A stretch of 39,591 nt of DNA from JAEXNA01 sp050486105 (GTDB lineage Bacteria; Vulcanimicrobiota; Xenobia; Xenobiales; JADMJV01): NCBI GenBank assembly GCA_050486105.1, contig JBJHCR010000015.1, forward strand, positions 1 through 39,591, in the 5' to 3' direction. The position numbers and the translations under genes are program-made. This document shows, one piece after another, positions 16,262 through 23,136 of this stretch. The notes below the pieces were generated by a model. It searched no databases and was not told the DNA's origin. It saw only the letters and a program-made list of their open reading frames with translations. Each line of letters opens with the position of its first letter. Position 1 is the first letter of the stretch.

Positions 16262-17808
16262 TCCGGGAATTAGCTCTGCTCCTGGGCTTGCTTTTGCTGA
16301 TCTCTCCGGCGACTACAGCCGAAACCTTGGAGATCACCTTTTCCACCGTGCCCCCCGATTGCAAAGTGGTGGCTCTGTTCGACGCCGGCATAGACAACAC
16401 CGGCAGCAGCGACAGCCCTTTTGTCTTCCAACGGCCGCAGGAGTTCGAAGACGATTTCAGATTTCGTTTCCTGAAGCCTGGTTACCAGCCCCTGGAGATA
16501 TCCATCCCGGCGCACAGCTTTAACGCCACGAATCGAATCTCGTGGCCGGCTCAACGCGGCAGTTTTCTACGGCTAGAGCCAATTTTTGTATCCGCTCAAT
16601 TCTTCACCAAACCTCGCGAAGTCCAGCTTTGGGCCACCCGCACCGGCCGAGGCGACGACTACCTGGGCCTTTCAGACCGGCCGGTACAGCTAAACTTGGC
16701 AGAATTGATTTCAGGCTCTCGAGGTGACGGTTTTTTTCAAGTCAAGCTGGTCGCTCCCGGGTATCAGACCGTTGAGGTGCCCATACCCGAGCACCTTTTT
16801 GGACCTGGGCGCCCCAACCGTTGGCCCCCCGAAGGCACCTATTCCCTCTCGGCCACCTCCAGCCGCTTGGCTCCGGTGATTCATTGGTTCAGACAACACC
16901 CTTGGTTGGGCCTGCTTAGCATCTTGGCAACTCTTGCCGCCCTCCAGGTAGGTGTTCTGGTCTGGGTCAAGCAACGCCGCCTGCTGCAAAAAGCCCGAGA
17001 GATCGAGATGAGAAGCGCCGATCCCACCAACCCGGGTCGGCTCAAAGGCTCTAAGCTGGGACCCTATCGCTTGCTGGAACCCCTGGGACGAGGAGCTACC
17101 GCCACCGTATTCCGAGCGTGTCGCGATGAAGAATTCGGCGAACAGGAACCCTATGCGGTGAAGGTTTTCCATCTCAAGAAGGACGCCAAGGATCGCCTGG
17201 CCCGGGAGGTTCGGCCACTGCTGAAGCTCAATCATCCTTGCTTGGTGAACCTTTACGATTGGGGCGAAGAAGCAAGTTTCGTTTATCTGGTCACCGAATT
17301 GGTTCAGGGCAGAACTCTGCGGGAGGAATTGGCTTTCGGCCCTCTGGAGTGGAGTCGCTGGTGCAGCGTCGCCGAAAGTCTCATTTCTGGGTTGGCCTTT
17401 GCTCACGAGCACGGCGTCATCCATGGAGATGTCAAGCCGGAAAACATCCTGCTTCCCTGGCACGGGACCTGTAAGCTGGCTGATTTTGGTTTGTCTCGCA
17501 GCGTATACAGCCCAGGCCTCGGATTATTCGGAGGAACGCCCGGCTATCTGCCTCCCGAAGCGCTATCGCCAACCGGGTCCGGCCCAGCTGCTGACCAGTA
17601 CTCGGCGGGAGTCGTGCTCTTCGAGGCCCTCACCGGCCATCGCCCTCACCCCAAAACCCCACCTCCCACGGATCACCCTAAGGTGTTGAGGGTCTTGCAA
17701 GTGATGATGAGCGAGAATCCCGATCAGCGGTTTGGAAGCATTAGCCAAGCCGCCATCGACCTGAGAGCCATCGACGGTTTCAAACCGGCAGCCAAGCTAT
17801 CCGTCTAG
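16258..17808 (+). CDS. Transmembrane Ser/Thr protein kinase with N-terminal extracytoplasmic domain
   Basis: A 516-residue kinase. A signal-like helix (4-21, ending TTAETLE) is followed by ~190 extracytoplasmic residues with two PEGA-like repeats (FLKPGYQPLEISIP, VAPGYQTVEVPIP), then a transmembrane helix (about 215-237) and a cytoplasmic Hanks-type kinase. Kinase landmarks: LGRGATATVFRA glycine loop, YAVKV (Lys302), VIHGDVKPENILLP (Asp391; HGD instead of HRD, common in bacteria), KLADFGLS (Asp409), GGTPGYLPPEAL. The order sensor-TM-kinase is the reverse of PknB. It is co-translated with the hybrid histidine kinase before it and is the last gene of the pilus locus. It ends convergently, overlapping the next gene by 12 bp. 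Confidence 0.92.
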   Translation: MIRELALLLGLLLLISPATTAETLEITFSTVPPDCKVVALFDAGIDNTGSSDSPFVFQRPQEFEDDFRFRFLKPGYQPLEISIPAHSFNATNRISWPAQRGSFLRLEPIFVSAQFFTKPREVQLWATRTGRGDDYLGLSDRPVQLNLAELISGSRGDGFFQVKLVAPGYQTVEVPIPEHLFGPGRPNRWPPEGTYSLSATSSRLAPVIHWFRQHPWLGLLSILATLAALQVGVLVWVKQRRLLQKAREIEMRSADPTNPGRLKGSKLGPYRLLEPLGRGATATVFRACRDEEFGEQEPYAVKVFHLKKDAKDRLAREVRPLLKLNHPCLVNLYDWGEEASFVYLVTELVQGRTLREELAFGPLEWSRWCSVAESLISGLAFAHEHGVIHGDVKPENILLPWHGTCKLADFGLSRSVYSPGLGLFGGTPGYLPPEALSPTGSGPAADQYSAGVVLFEALTGHRPHPKTPPPTDHPKVLRVLQVMMSENPDQRFGSISQAAIDLRAIDGFKPAAKLSV

Positions 17809-18426
17809 GATCTTTAAGTCCCGGGCGCGAGTGAGGGCGTGAGCCAAGTTTTTGGCGTCCAAGCGGCGCAGGATCGCCGAGCGATAATTCTCTACCGTCT
17901 TTGGGCTCAGGCCAAGAAGCTTGGCCACGTCCTTAGTGCTCTTACCCTGAGCCACAAAGGATAGGACCTCCACTTGCCTGGGGGTAAGGTGACTATAGTC
18001 GCCTTCAGCCTCCATGACTTTGGCTTCTTTTAGGGCTTCCAGAGCCCTGGCGCAGAAGTAAGTTTGCCCTTGCCCCACCGCCCGAACAGCCCTCACCAAT
18101 TCTTCGGCCGGCGCGGTCTTGGTCACGTAGCCTTTGATACCCGCTTGCACCAGGAGTTGCACCTCTGCCGGGTTAGCCCGGTAGGAACAGATGACCACCT
18201 TAGGTGGGTTGTTGACGCGGAGCAAGGAGAGGATTCCTTGACTTCCCTCTTGACCCGGCAGGTCCAGATCGTATGCGATGACATCAGGCTTGAGAGCCTC
18301 CCACTTTGCCTGACCTTCTTCGAAGGAGGAGGCCTCACCCACCACTTGCATATCGTTCTGGCTGCTGAGCAGCCGAGAAAAGGCGCTTCGCACCATCTCG
18401 TGATCGTCAACCAAGAGGAGCTTCAT
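17797..18426 (-). CDS. NarL/LuxR-family response regulator
   Basis: A 209-residue regulator. The receiver begins MKLLLVDDHEMVRSAFSRLL, with the acceptor Asp at 53 (IAYDLDLPG) and the conserved Lys in GYVTKTAP. The C-terminal LuxR helix-turn-helix is complete: LTPRQVEVLSFVAQGKSTKD, VAKLLGLSPKTVENYRSAIL. I chose the ATG at 18426 because GGAGGTC lies just before it; an upstream TTG/ATG at 18453 would add nine residues with no benefit. It follows a degenerate sensor kinase in the same direction, so the two are probably a pair. Its stop overlaps the end of the Ser/Thr kinase convergently. Target promoters cannot be told; the adjacent pilus locus is an obvious candidate. Confidence 0.92.
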   Translation of the reverse strand: MKLLLVDDHEMVRSAFSRLLSSQNDMQVVGEASSFEEGQAKWEALKPDVIAYDLDLPGQEGSQGILSLLRVNNPPKVVICSYRANPAEVQLLVQAGIKGYVTKTAPAEELVRAVRAVGQGQTYFCARALEALKEAKVMEAEGDYSHLTPRQVEVLSFVAQGKSTKDVAKLLGLSPKTVENYRSAILRRLDAKNLAHALTRARDLKILDG

Positions 18427-18492
18427 GACCTCCACCTTTCTTTCCAAAATCATAATTCCAGCACCTCAGCGGGGATCTCCCACGACCAACGT

Positions 18493-19383
18493 TCAAAATT
18501 TGAGCAGCCTGTAGACATTGTTCTCCTGCCACTGGAGCATCCCCCCACCGAGAGCCCAAAGATGGGCCAAAGCCCTCTCCTGAGTATCCAGTGCCCCCGA
18601 GTGCACTTTTGCCCCGTCCTTCGAGTTCTCAGCTTCGCCGACCTTAGCCCGGCTCATCTCTGCAGGTAAGAGCCAAGATCCTAGGGCCAATGCTTCTTGT
18701 TCAAGAATTCCCAAAAGCCTCTCGGGATCCTCTTCTTCGAGTTGCCTCTGGGCACCTTGAGCAGGAGGGGCAAGCCTTTCGTGCACGATTTCCCGCAAAC
18801 CCTCCCCAGCATCCTCCACCGCTCTTCGAATCGGTCCTAAAAGTGGCAAGATGTCCGGCTCCAAAAGGGAAAACTCCAGCCGGGCTGCGGTCAATCCCTG
18901 GGCTGGTCCTCGGTGGAGATGATGCCCGATGGCCACCCTTTGCTTAGGCAACAAGCCCAAAAGTCCAACGGCCGCCTTTCTCCAAGCTTCCTCCCGGCTC
19001 TCGTAGATTCCGAGGCAAGCCTGAGACTGAAGTAGACTGAGTTCTTGGTCTTTCAAAGGTTCACTGCTCTGCAAAACCAGGGCTAAACGACTGACGACAG
19101 GCTCAAGTCGCACCCCGAGAGCCCCCTGAAACTCTGCCCGCTCAAAAGGCCTCCATTGGAAATCGAGGTCTTTTTCCGGGACTTGGGTCTGTGAGGCTCG
19201 AACCTCGAATTCCCCTCTCGAACTCCAAACAACCCGCCAAACCTGGGACTGAAGAGGGTCTAGGTGAAGCAAGGCAATCTGGACTCCAGAAAGTTCACTT
19301 TCTAGAAGAGCTCTAAGCCGAGCGATGAGGGCTTCAGGAACGATCTCGTCTGGAAAACATGGCGATAGGCTAGGTCGTGTCAT
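18493..19383 (-). CDS. GAF-like sensor with degenerate HisKA_3 histidine kinase core
   Basis: A 296-residue soluble protein. Residues ~15-135 look like a GAF domain. Then KQRVAIGHHLHRGPAQGLTA aligns with the HisKA_3 dimerisation box (R.RIA.ELHDG..Q): the acceptor-position His (about 157) is kept but the following Asp is Arg. The rest is too short for a normal ATPase domain and shows no N-box or glycine-rich G-boxes; only the tail LWALGGGMLQWQENNVYRLL resembles the final strand pair of HATPase domains. It is therefore probably a pseudokinase that still dimerises, or a phosphatase/adaptor for the NarL-type regulator 66 bp downstream. A decayed kinase is the alternative. It starts near 19383, just 18 bp after the end of the MerP-like gene. 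Confidence 0.65.
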   Translation of the reverse strand: MTRPSLSPCFPDEIVPEALIARLRALLESELSGVQIALLHLDPLQSQVWRVVWSSRGEFEVRASQTQVPEKDLDFQWRPFERAEFQGALGVRLEPVVSRLALVLQSSEPLKDQELSLLQSQACLGIYESREEAWRKAAVGLLGLLPKQRVAIGHHLHRGPAQGLTAARLEFSLLEPDILPLLGPIRRAVEDAGEGLREIVHERLAPPAQGAQRQLEEEDPERLLGILEQEALALGSWLLPAEMSRAKVGEAENSKDGAKVHSGALDTQERALAHLWALGGGMLQWQENNVYRLLKF

Positions 19384-19401
19384 AAAGCCCTCGGTTTATC
19401 C

Positions 19402-19735
19402 TCACTTCAAGCTTTTTGTTTCCTTCACTTCGGCTCGATACCGACCGTTCCAGCCTTGGGCAAGAACTTGCAGCAGGTCATCGACAGTGATGGTTTCAGT
19501 CTCCAGGACCACCGTGGCCATCCTCTTAGACTTGTTGATCTCTACGGATTTAACCCCGTCGGTTTTTTTCAGCGTGTCACGCACGCGATCTGGACAACTG
19601 CCTCAAGTCATTCCGGGAACGTACAGTTCTACTCNNNNNNNNNNGTTCTACTCTCTGGGGTTCCGCAGCGACGGTGGAGACACAAAGGGCAAGAGCCAAG
19701 GCCATCGAGGAACACAATTTTCTCAATGAGAACAT
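19402..19735 (-). CDS. Secreted MerP-like HMA protein, candidate selenoprotein (in-frame UGA)
   Basis: Start ATG at 19735 gives a signal peptide (MFSLRKLCSSMALALALCVS...VAA, cleavage before EPQ). After it comes VELYVPGMT-UGA-GSCPDRV, then RDTLKKTDGVKSVEINKSKR and MATVVLETETITVDDLLQVL. This is the MerP/HMA fold order, in which the family has GMTCxxCP: the UGA (19605-19603) replaces exactly the first metal-binding Cys. A SECIS-like hairpin follows the UGA. A 10-N gap (19635-19644) splits the gene. Its two sides share GTTCTACTC, and removing the N's plus one copy leaves 315 nt, exactly 105 codons in one frame. Likely a ~80-residue periplasmic metal or redox protein. If the UGA were a true stop it is a pseudogene. 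No sel genes are in the window. Confidence 0.6.
19572..19605 (-). promoter_or_regulatory. Putative bacterial SECIS element downstream of in-frame UGA
   Basis: Directly after UGA (19605-19603) the minus strand reads to a hairpin GCGTG-CGTGA-CACGC (19586-19572). The stem is 5 bp, with possible C-G and U-A extension across a bulge. The apical loop contains GU, 23-24 nt after the UGA. Known bacterial SECIS elements sit inside the coding region with the loop roughly 16-37 nt after UGA and a loop G/GU contacted by SelB, so geometry fits. The stem is short and SECIS prediction on one sequence is weak evidence. Confidence 0.5.
19635..19644. other. Scaffold gap (10 N) with 9-bp identical flanks
   Basis: GTTCTACTC ends the left contig (19626-19634) and begins the right contig (19645-19653). 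The real sequence is probably continuous with only one copy, which also restores the frame of the MerP-like gene. Confidence 0.8.
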
Positions 19736-19927
19736 GCGAAATGGTCGTCCTTCCTGGAGAGACTTCAAAGTGGATTCCCTCTCTCCATCGCCAGAACTTT
19801 GACCAACGGCCTGGGAAATCCTGGAAAGAAAGATGGTATCAAAGGACCTCTAGGGTCACCGTTTCGACCCATTCGAACAGCCCCTTGAAGGTCCGAAGGC
19901 CTGCTCGGGGAGGGAAGGTGAGACCCG

Positions 19928-20152
19928 TTAGATCACAATGCTGCAAGAGCCGGCTTCACCGTTCAAGAGTTTGGCCAGATTCGGCGGCTCCTGGAAACTT
20001 GCCAGGGTGCCGAGGCTCGGATTGAAGACCACTTCGTCCACCCCGTGGTTGCCGCCAGGCAAGTCGGTGGTGTCTTCCACAGTCGAGGCTCCAAGAAAAG
20101 TCGAACTCAGCGGAGACGGTCCTGAAAGTGTTGTCCATCGAATGTTATTCAT
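19928..20152 (-). CDS. Small unknown protein, 74 residues
   Basis: Not recognised. ATG at 20152 is preceded by AAGGGGGAAGCAAACA, a plausible ribosome site. The peptide is MNNIRWTTLSGPSPLSSTFL...NHGVDEVVFNPSLG...EAGSCSIVI: Ser/Thr/Gly-rich N-terminal half, no signal peptide or transmembrane helix, one Cys four residues from the C-terminus. Codons have G/C-rich third positions as in neighbours, supporting translation. Upstream lies a direct-repeat promoter structure on the same strand (20222-20261). The MerP-like gene follows 192 bp downstream and could share the transcript. It could be a regulatory peptide or a truncated gene. Confidence 0.45.
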   Translation of the reverse strand: MNNIRWTTLSGPSPLSSTFLGASTVEDTTDLPGGNHGVDEVVFNPSLGTLASFQEPPNLAKLLNGEAGSCSIVI

Positions 20153-20221
20153 TGTTTGCTTCCCCCTTCGGGTCGAGTGATTAACTCTAGAATAGGGGAA
20201 GGGCTTGAAAAAAGACTGAAA

Positions 20222-20261
20222 AGTTTATCGCAGTCTGCCGGGGTTTAACGCTGGCTTAACG
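20222..20261 (-). promoter_or_regulatory. Pho-box-like direct repeats with -10 element
   Basis: Minus strand: CGTTAAGCCAG then CGTTAAACCCC, two 11-bp units (starting at 20261 and 20250), with exactly 11-bp periodicity, followed after 10 nt by GATAAACT (20229-20222), a -10-like sequence. Tandem 11-bp half-sites replacing the -35 box about 10 bp from the -10 are the layout of PhoB/OmpR-class activated promoters. It would drive the 74-residue ORF and perhaps the MerP-like gene. Confidence 0.45.
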
Positions 20262-20560
20262 CGAGCTTGATTTCCCCAGTGGGGGGGCCTTCACCTATGC
20301 CGAAGAGATCGACGACCCGCTCAATCCCAAGCACCAGAACCGTCCCCGCCGGGACCAACTCCTCCGAGGCCGCAACCGATACTTCTACCCCCAATACGGC
20401 TGCTTCCTAGTCCACGATCCCATCTGCGACCAAGCCGGAACCAAGCTTTATGCCCTTTCAGATTTGCCGCCCAGCCTCAAGGTCATTTTTCGGTGGTCCC
20501 CAAAGGTCCATCGTCGAGAGCCGTCTCCCGAAGAAACTCATAGGTATAGATTCCGGTGCT
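20260..20560 (+). pseudogene. Orphan coding fragment without a start codon
   Basis: From 20260 the plus strand has an open frame (GAFTYAEEIDDPLNPK, RYFYPQYGCFLVHDPICDQA, GTKLYALSDLPPSLKVIFRW) with G/C-rich third positions but no ATG, GTG or TTG at its head; a TAA precedes it. From about 20483 it runs antisense into the DUF971 gene and is no longer plausible as coding. I do not recognise the family. It reads as the 3' remnant of a lost gene, or a protein with an unusual start. It fills the otherwise gene-free stretch 20153-20482. Confidence 0.3.
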
Positions 20561-20830
20561 GTGACCGTCGTTGAAGAGAAATGACAGGGCGTATCGCCCC
20601 ACGGGAGAGAACTCCACCACCTTGGCTTGAGCCACCGCTGGGGCTTCGCTTGAGATCACTCTCAACACCGGTCCGGGTGCTTCCAGCTTCTGTCTTTCTA
20701 CTCTGCAGTTGGCGCAGGGGCAATCTTTCCGCAGCTGGTTCATGCTGTGTGTGGTCCGTAGTCCGTCGGACCAAGCGATCTCCACCACACCCTGATCTTC
20801 CCCGAGTTCGAGCTTCATTGGTCTTAGCAT
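20483..20830 (-). CDS. DUF971 (GBBH-like N-terminal domain) protein
   Basis: About 115 residues from the ATG at 20830; a longer start at 20893 adds 21 residues unlike the family. MKLELGEDQGVVEIAWSDGL followed by LRKDCPCANCRVERQ and, near the end, VGRYALSFLFNDGHSTGIYT are the signature of DUF971, the zinc-binding N-terminal domain of gamma-butyrobetaine hydroxylases. Stand-alone forms occur widely in bacteria, often near iron-sulfur or Mrp-type ATPases, with unclear function. The Cys residues of CPCANCR probably bind metal. It is divergent from the polymerase gene, with ~60 bp between the chosen starts. Confidence 0.85.
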   Translation of the reverse strand: MLRPMKLELGEDQGVVEIAWSDGLRTTHSMNQLRKDCPCANCRVERQKLEAPGPVLRVISSEAPAVAQAKVVEFSPVGRYALSFLFNDGHSTGIYTYEFLRETALDDGPLGTTEK

Positions 20831-20891
20831 CACCGGCCCCACTTTGCCCAGTGTTGAGGGAAGTCCTTGCCTTTGGTGCGAAGCTCCCAGC

Positions 20892-23105
20892 ATGCAAGCC
20901 AGACTCGATGACGCCCTCGATGTACAGCAGCAACCAGCTCTCTTCGGCGGTTGTCGAAAACCTGGCCTGGTCAGCGCCCATCATCTTGGAGCAGGAGAGA
21001 TCAGGCTGTTTCGGCGCGAAGCTGAGAGCACAAACATCGAGGACACCCGCTTTGAACCCTTCCTGTGGCTGGCCGAGCCCGACCTTTTGAAGGGTGTCAA
21101 AACCCAGCCCTCCAGGGTCGAAAGGCTCTCAGGAAGCAACATCTATCAGTTTCTGGCCTTCACCCACAGCTGGGAAGACCTCAACGCCCTGTCCAAAGAG
21201 GTCTCCCAGAAAACGGGAATCTCGGCCAATCATCCGCAGGCTCCTCAATTCTTCCTCCCAGACCCAGTGAGTCAATATTTACTCTGCACCGGGCAAACTT
21301 ACTATAACAGCATGGATCTTTCCGACCTCCGAGGATTGGTTGTCCGCACCTATACCCAAAGAGATCTGGTGGGCCATAGAGCTGAAAATCCCCACCGAAT
21401 TGCGGCCCTCGGCCTCAGACAAATCGGCCCCCAGCAGAGTTTCGAGCTCTTGCAGGGGGATGAAGCCGAGCTCTTGGACCTATTTCAAGATCGCTTGCGC
21501 TCACTGGACCCGGATCTGCTCATTGGCCACAATCTGTTCAAGAGAGATCTCGAATTGCTGGACACCCGTGCCAAGCGGCGCCGCAGGAAGCTGATCCTGG
21601 GGAGGACCGAAGAGCGCCTGCTCGGCCGTCGGACTCGCATGCAGGTGGCGGAGAAATCTTTGGAATATCCTCGATACGCCATCTCAGGCCGTGAGCTGGT
21701 AGATTGCTGGATCCTATCAGTGCTCCACGACGTTTCCGGGCGGGAGATGGCAGGCTTCGAACTAGCCGAAGTGGCTGATCACTTCAAGCTCAGCACCGGC
21801 ACCATTCGACAACCCATCGAGGAAAGAGCAAAACTCGACACCGAAGCCATCGCCGGCATCTTCAAGCGGCTGGCCTACCCGTACTTTCTGCAGAGCCAGC
21901 TGTTTCCGCTGCGATTCGAAGACGTGATCCTTAGGGGAAATGCCACCCGCATCAACCATCTTTTTCTTCGAGAGTATTTTCGCCAAGGACACTCGGTTTC
22001 CAGCAAGCCCGAGGTGGTTCACTTTGCCGGAGGCCTGACCACCCTCGAGCACGAGGGCTGCGCCTTCGGGGTCTATCACTGCGATGTCGCCTCCCTCTAC
22101 CCCTCGGTGATCATCGCCTACGATCTCTCGCCCGAGGGTGACGAGCTCAAGATCTTCACCGGCATGTTGCGCACTCTCAGAGACTTTAGACTGCTTACCA
22201 AACAGAAAAGTCAACAGGCCCAGGACCCTCACGAGAAGGCCTTCTTGGACGGCCTGCAAACCACGTTCAAGATCCTGATCAACTCCTTCTATGGCTATCT
22301 TGGCTTTGGCCAGGGGCATTTTGCAGACTTCAACCGAGCTGCCCAGGTGACTCAAGCCGGTCGAGATTTGCTCTCAAGAATGATGGAATGGCTGACGGCT
22401 CGACAAGCAAGGCTTCTGGAGGTGGACACCGACGGAATCTACTTCGTCCCATCGGAGAAGTTTGCCGACACCGATTGGATTTGCGAACTCAATAAAGAAT
22501 TCCCCGACGGAGTCAACGTGGAGTTCGACGGAAGATACCCTGCCATGTACTGCCACAAGATGAAGAACTATGCCCTCTTGCAAGACGACGGCAGTCTGCT
22601 GGTTCGGGGCTCTGGGCTGCGCTCACGATCGATGGAACCTTATCTGCGGGCCTTCCTTGAAGACCTCATCACCGAAGTCCTGACCCACGGCTTGGAGAAA
22701 TGTGATGAGATCTTTGAGCGCTATCGAAGCGGTTTGGCCGATGGCACCCTGAGCGTAGAGCAGCTAGCCAAGACCGAAACCCTCATAGACAGCCCCTCGG
22801 TCTACGCCAAAAAGATCGATAAGGGGCAACGAAATCGGGCGGCGGTGTACGAACTTGCCCTACAGAGTCCGGGACAGCCCCAGGCTGGTGAAAGCCTGAG
22901 TTATTATGTGACGGGAAATAAGGCCAACGTCACCGTCTACGACCATTGTCGCCCCACGGAAGACTTCGACCCCGATAATCCGGACTTGAATGAGAAGTAC
23001 TACCTCAAGAAACTGAAAGCCACCTATAAGAAGTTTCTGCCGATCCTCAGCAAAGAACCCCTTCGCTCACCCATTCCTTATGACGAGCTTCCCACTCCGC
23101 CTTAA
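20892..23105 (+). CDS. Family B DNA polymerase with degenerate proofreading motif
   Basis: About 737 residues from the ATG at 20892; a TTG at 20844 lies further up. Polymerase motifs are intact: A HCDVASLYPSV (Asp398), B KILINSFYGYLG (Lys460), C LLEVDTDGIYF (Asp512, Asp514), and the KNY element of the thumb region. The N-terminal exonuclease region keeps ExoII-like GHNLFKRDLELL (Asp219) and ExoIII-like GRELVDCWIL (Asp271). The expected ExoI DxE after SDLR is instead LVVRTYTQRDLVGH, with no acidic pair. Such chromosomal PolB-like enzymes are usually repair or lesion-bypass polymerases. The catalytic core looks active and proofreading looks lost. The gene ends 31 bp before a convergent operon. 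The residue numbers are from the 20892 start. Confidence 0.92.
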   Translation: MQARLDDALDVQQQPALFGGCRKPGLVSAHHLGAGEIRLFRREAESTNIEDTRFEPFLWLAEPDLLKGVKTQPSRVERLSGSNIYQFLAFTHSWEDLNALSKEVSQKTGISANHPQAPQFFLPDPVSQYLLCTGQTYYNSMDLSDLRGLVVRTYTQRDLVGHRAENPHRIAALGLRQIGPQQSFELLQGDEAELLDLFQDRLRSLDPDLLIGHNLFKRDLELLDTRAKRRRRKLILGRTEERLLGRRTRMQVAEKSLEYPRYAISGRELVDCWILSVLHDVSGREMAGFELAEVADHFKLSTGTIRQPIEERAKLDTEAIAGIFKRLAYPYFLQSQLFPLRFEDVILRGNATRINHLFLREYFRQGHSVSSKPEVVHFAGGLTTLEHEGCAFGVYHCDVASLYPSVIIAYDLSPEGDELKIFTGMLRTLRDFRLLTKQKSQQAQDPHEKAFLDGLQTTFKILINSFYGYLGFGQGHFADFNRAAQVTQAGRDLLSRMMEWLTARQARLLEVDTDGIYFVPSEKFADTDWICELNKEFPDGVNVEFDGRYPAMYCHKMKNYALLQDDGSLLVRGSGLRSRSMEPYLRAFLEDLITEVLTHGLEKCDEIFERYRSGLADGTLSVEQLAKTETLIDSPSVYAKKIDKGQRNRAAVYELALQSPGQPQAGESLSYYVTGNKANVTVYDHCRPTEDFDPDNPDLNEKYYLKKLKATYKKFLPILSKEPLRSPIPYDELPTPP

Positions 23106-23136
23106 AACTTATGAAAATGGACCAGGACCCGGAGTG

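Noticed and set aside
19402..19605. UGA read as a sense codon by a changed genetic code (for example Gly or Trp)
   Set aside because: Many intact genes in the window end in TGA with tight overlaps, so UGA is a normal stop here.
20844..20891. TTG at 20844 as the start of the polymerase
   Set aside because: It adds 16 residues without homology or ribosome site and runs into the divergent DUF971 gene region; ATG 20892 is preferred.
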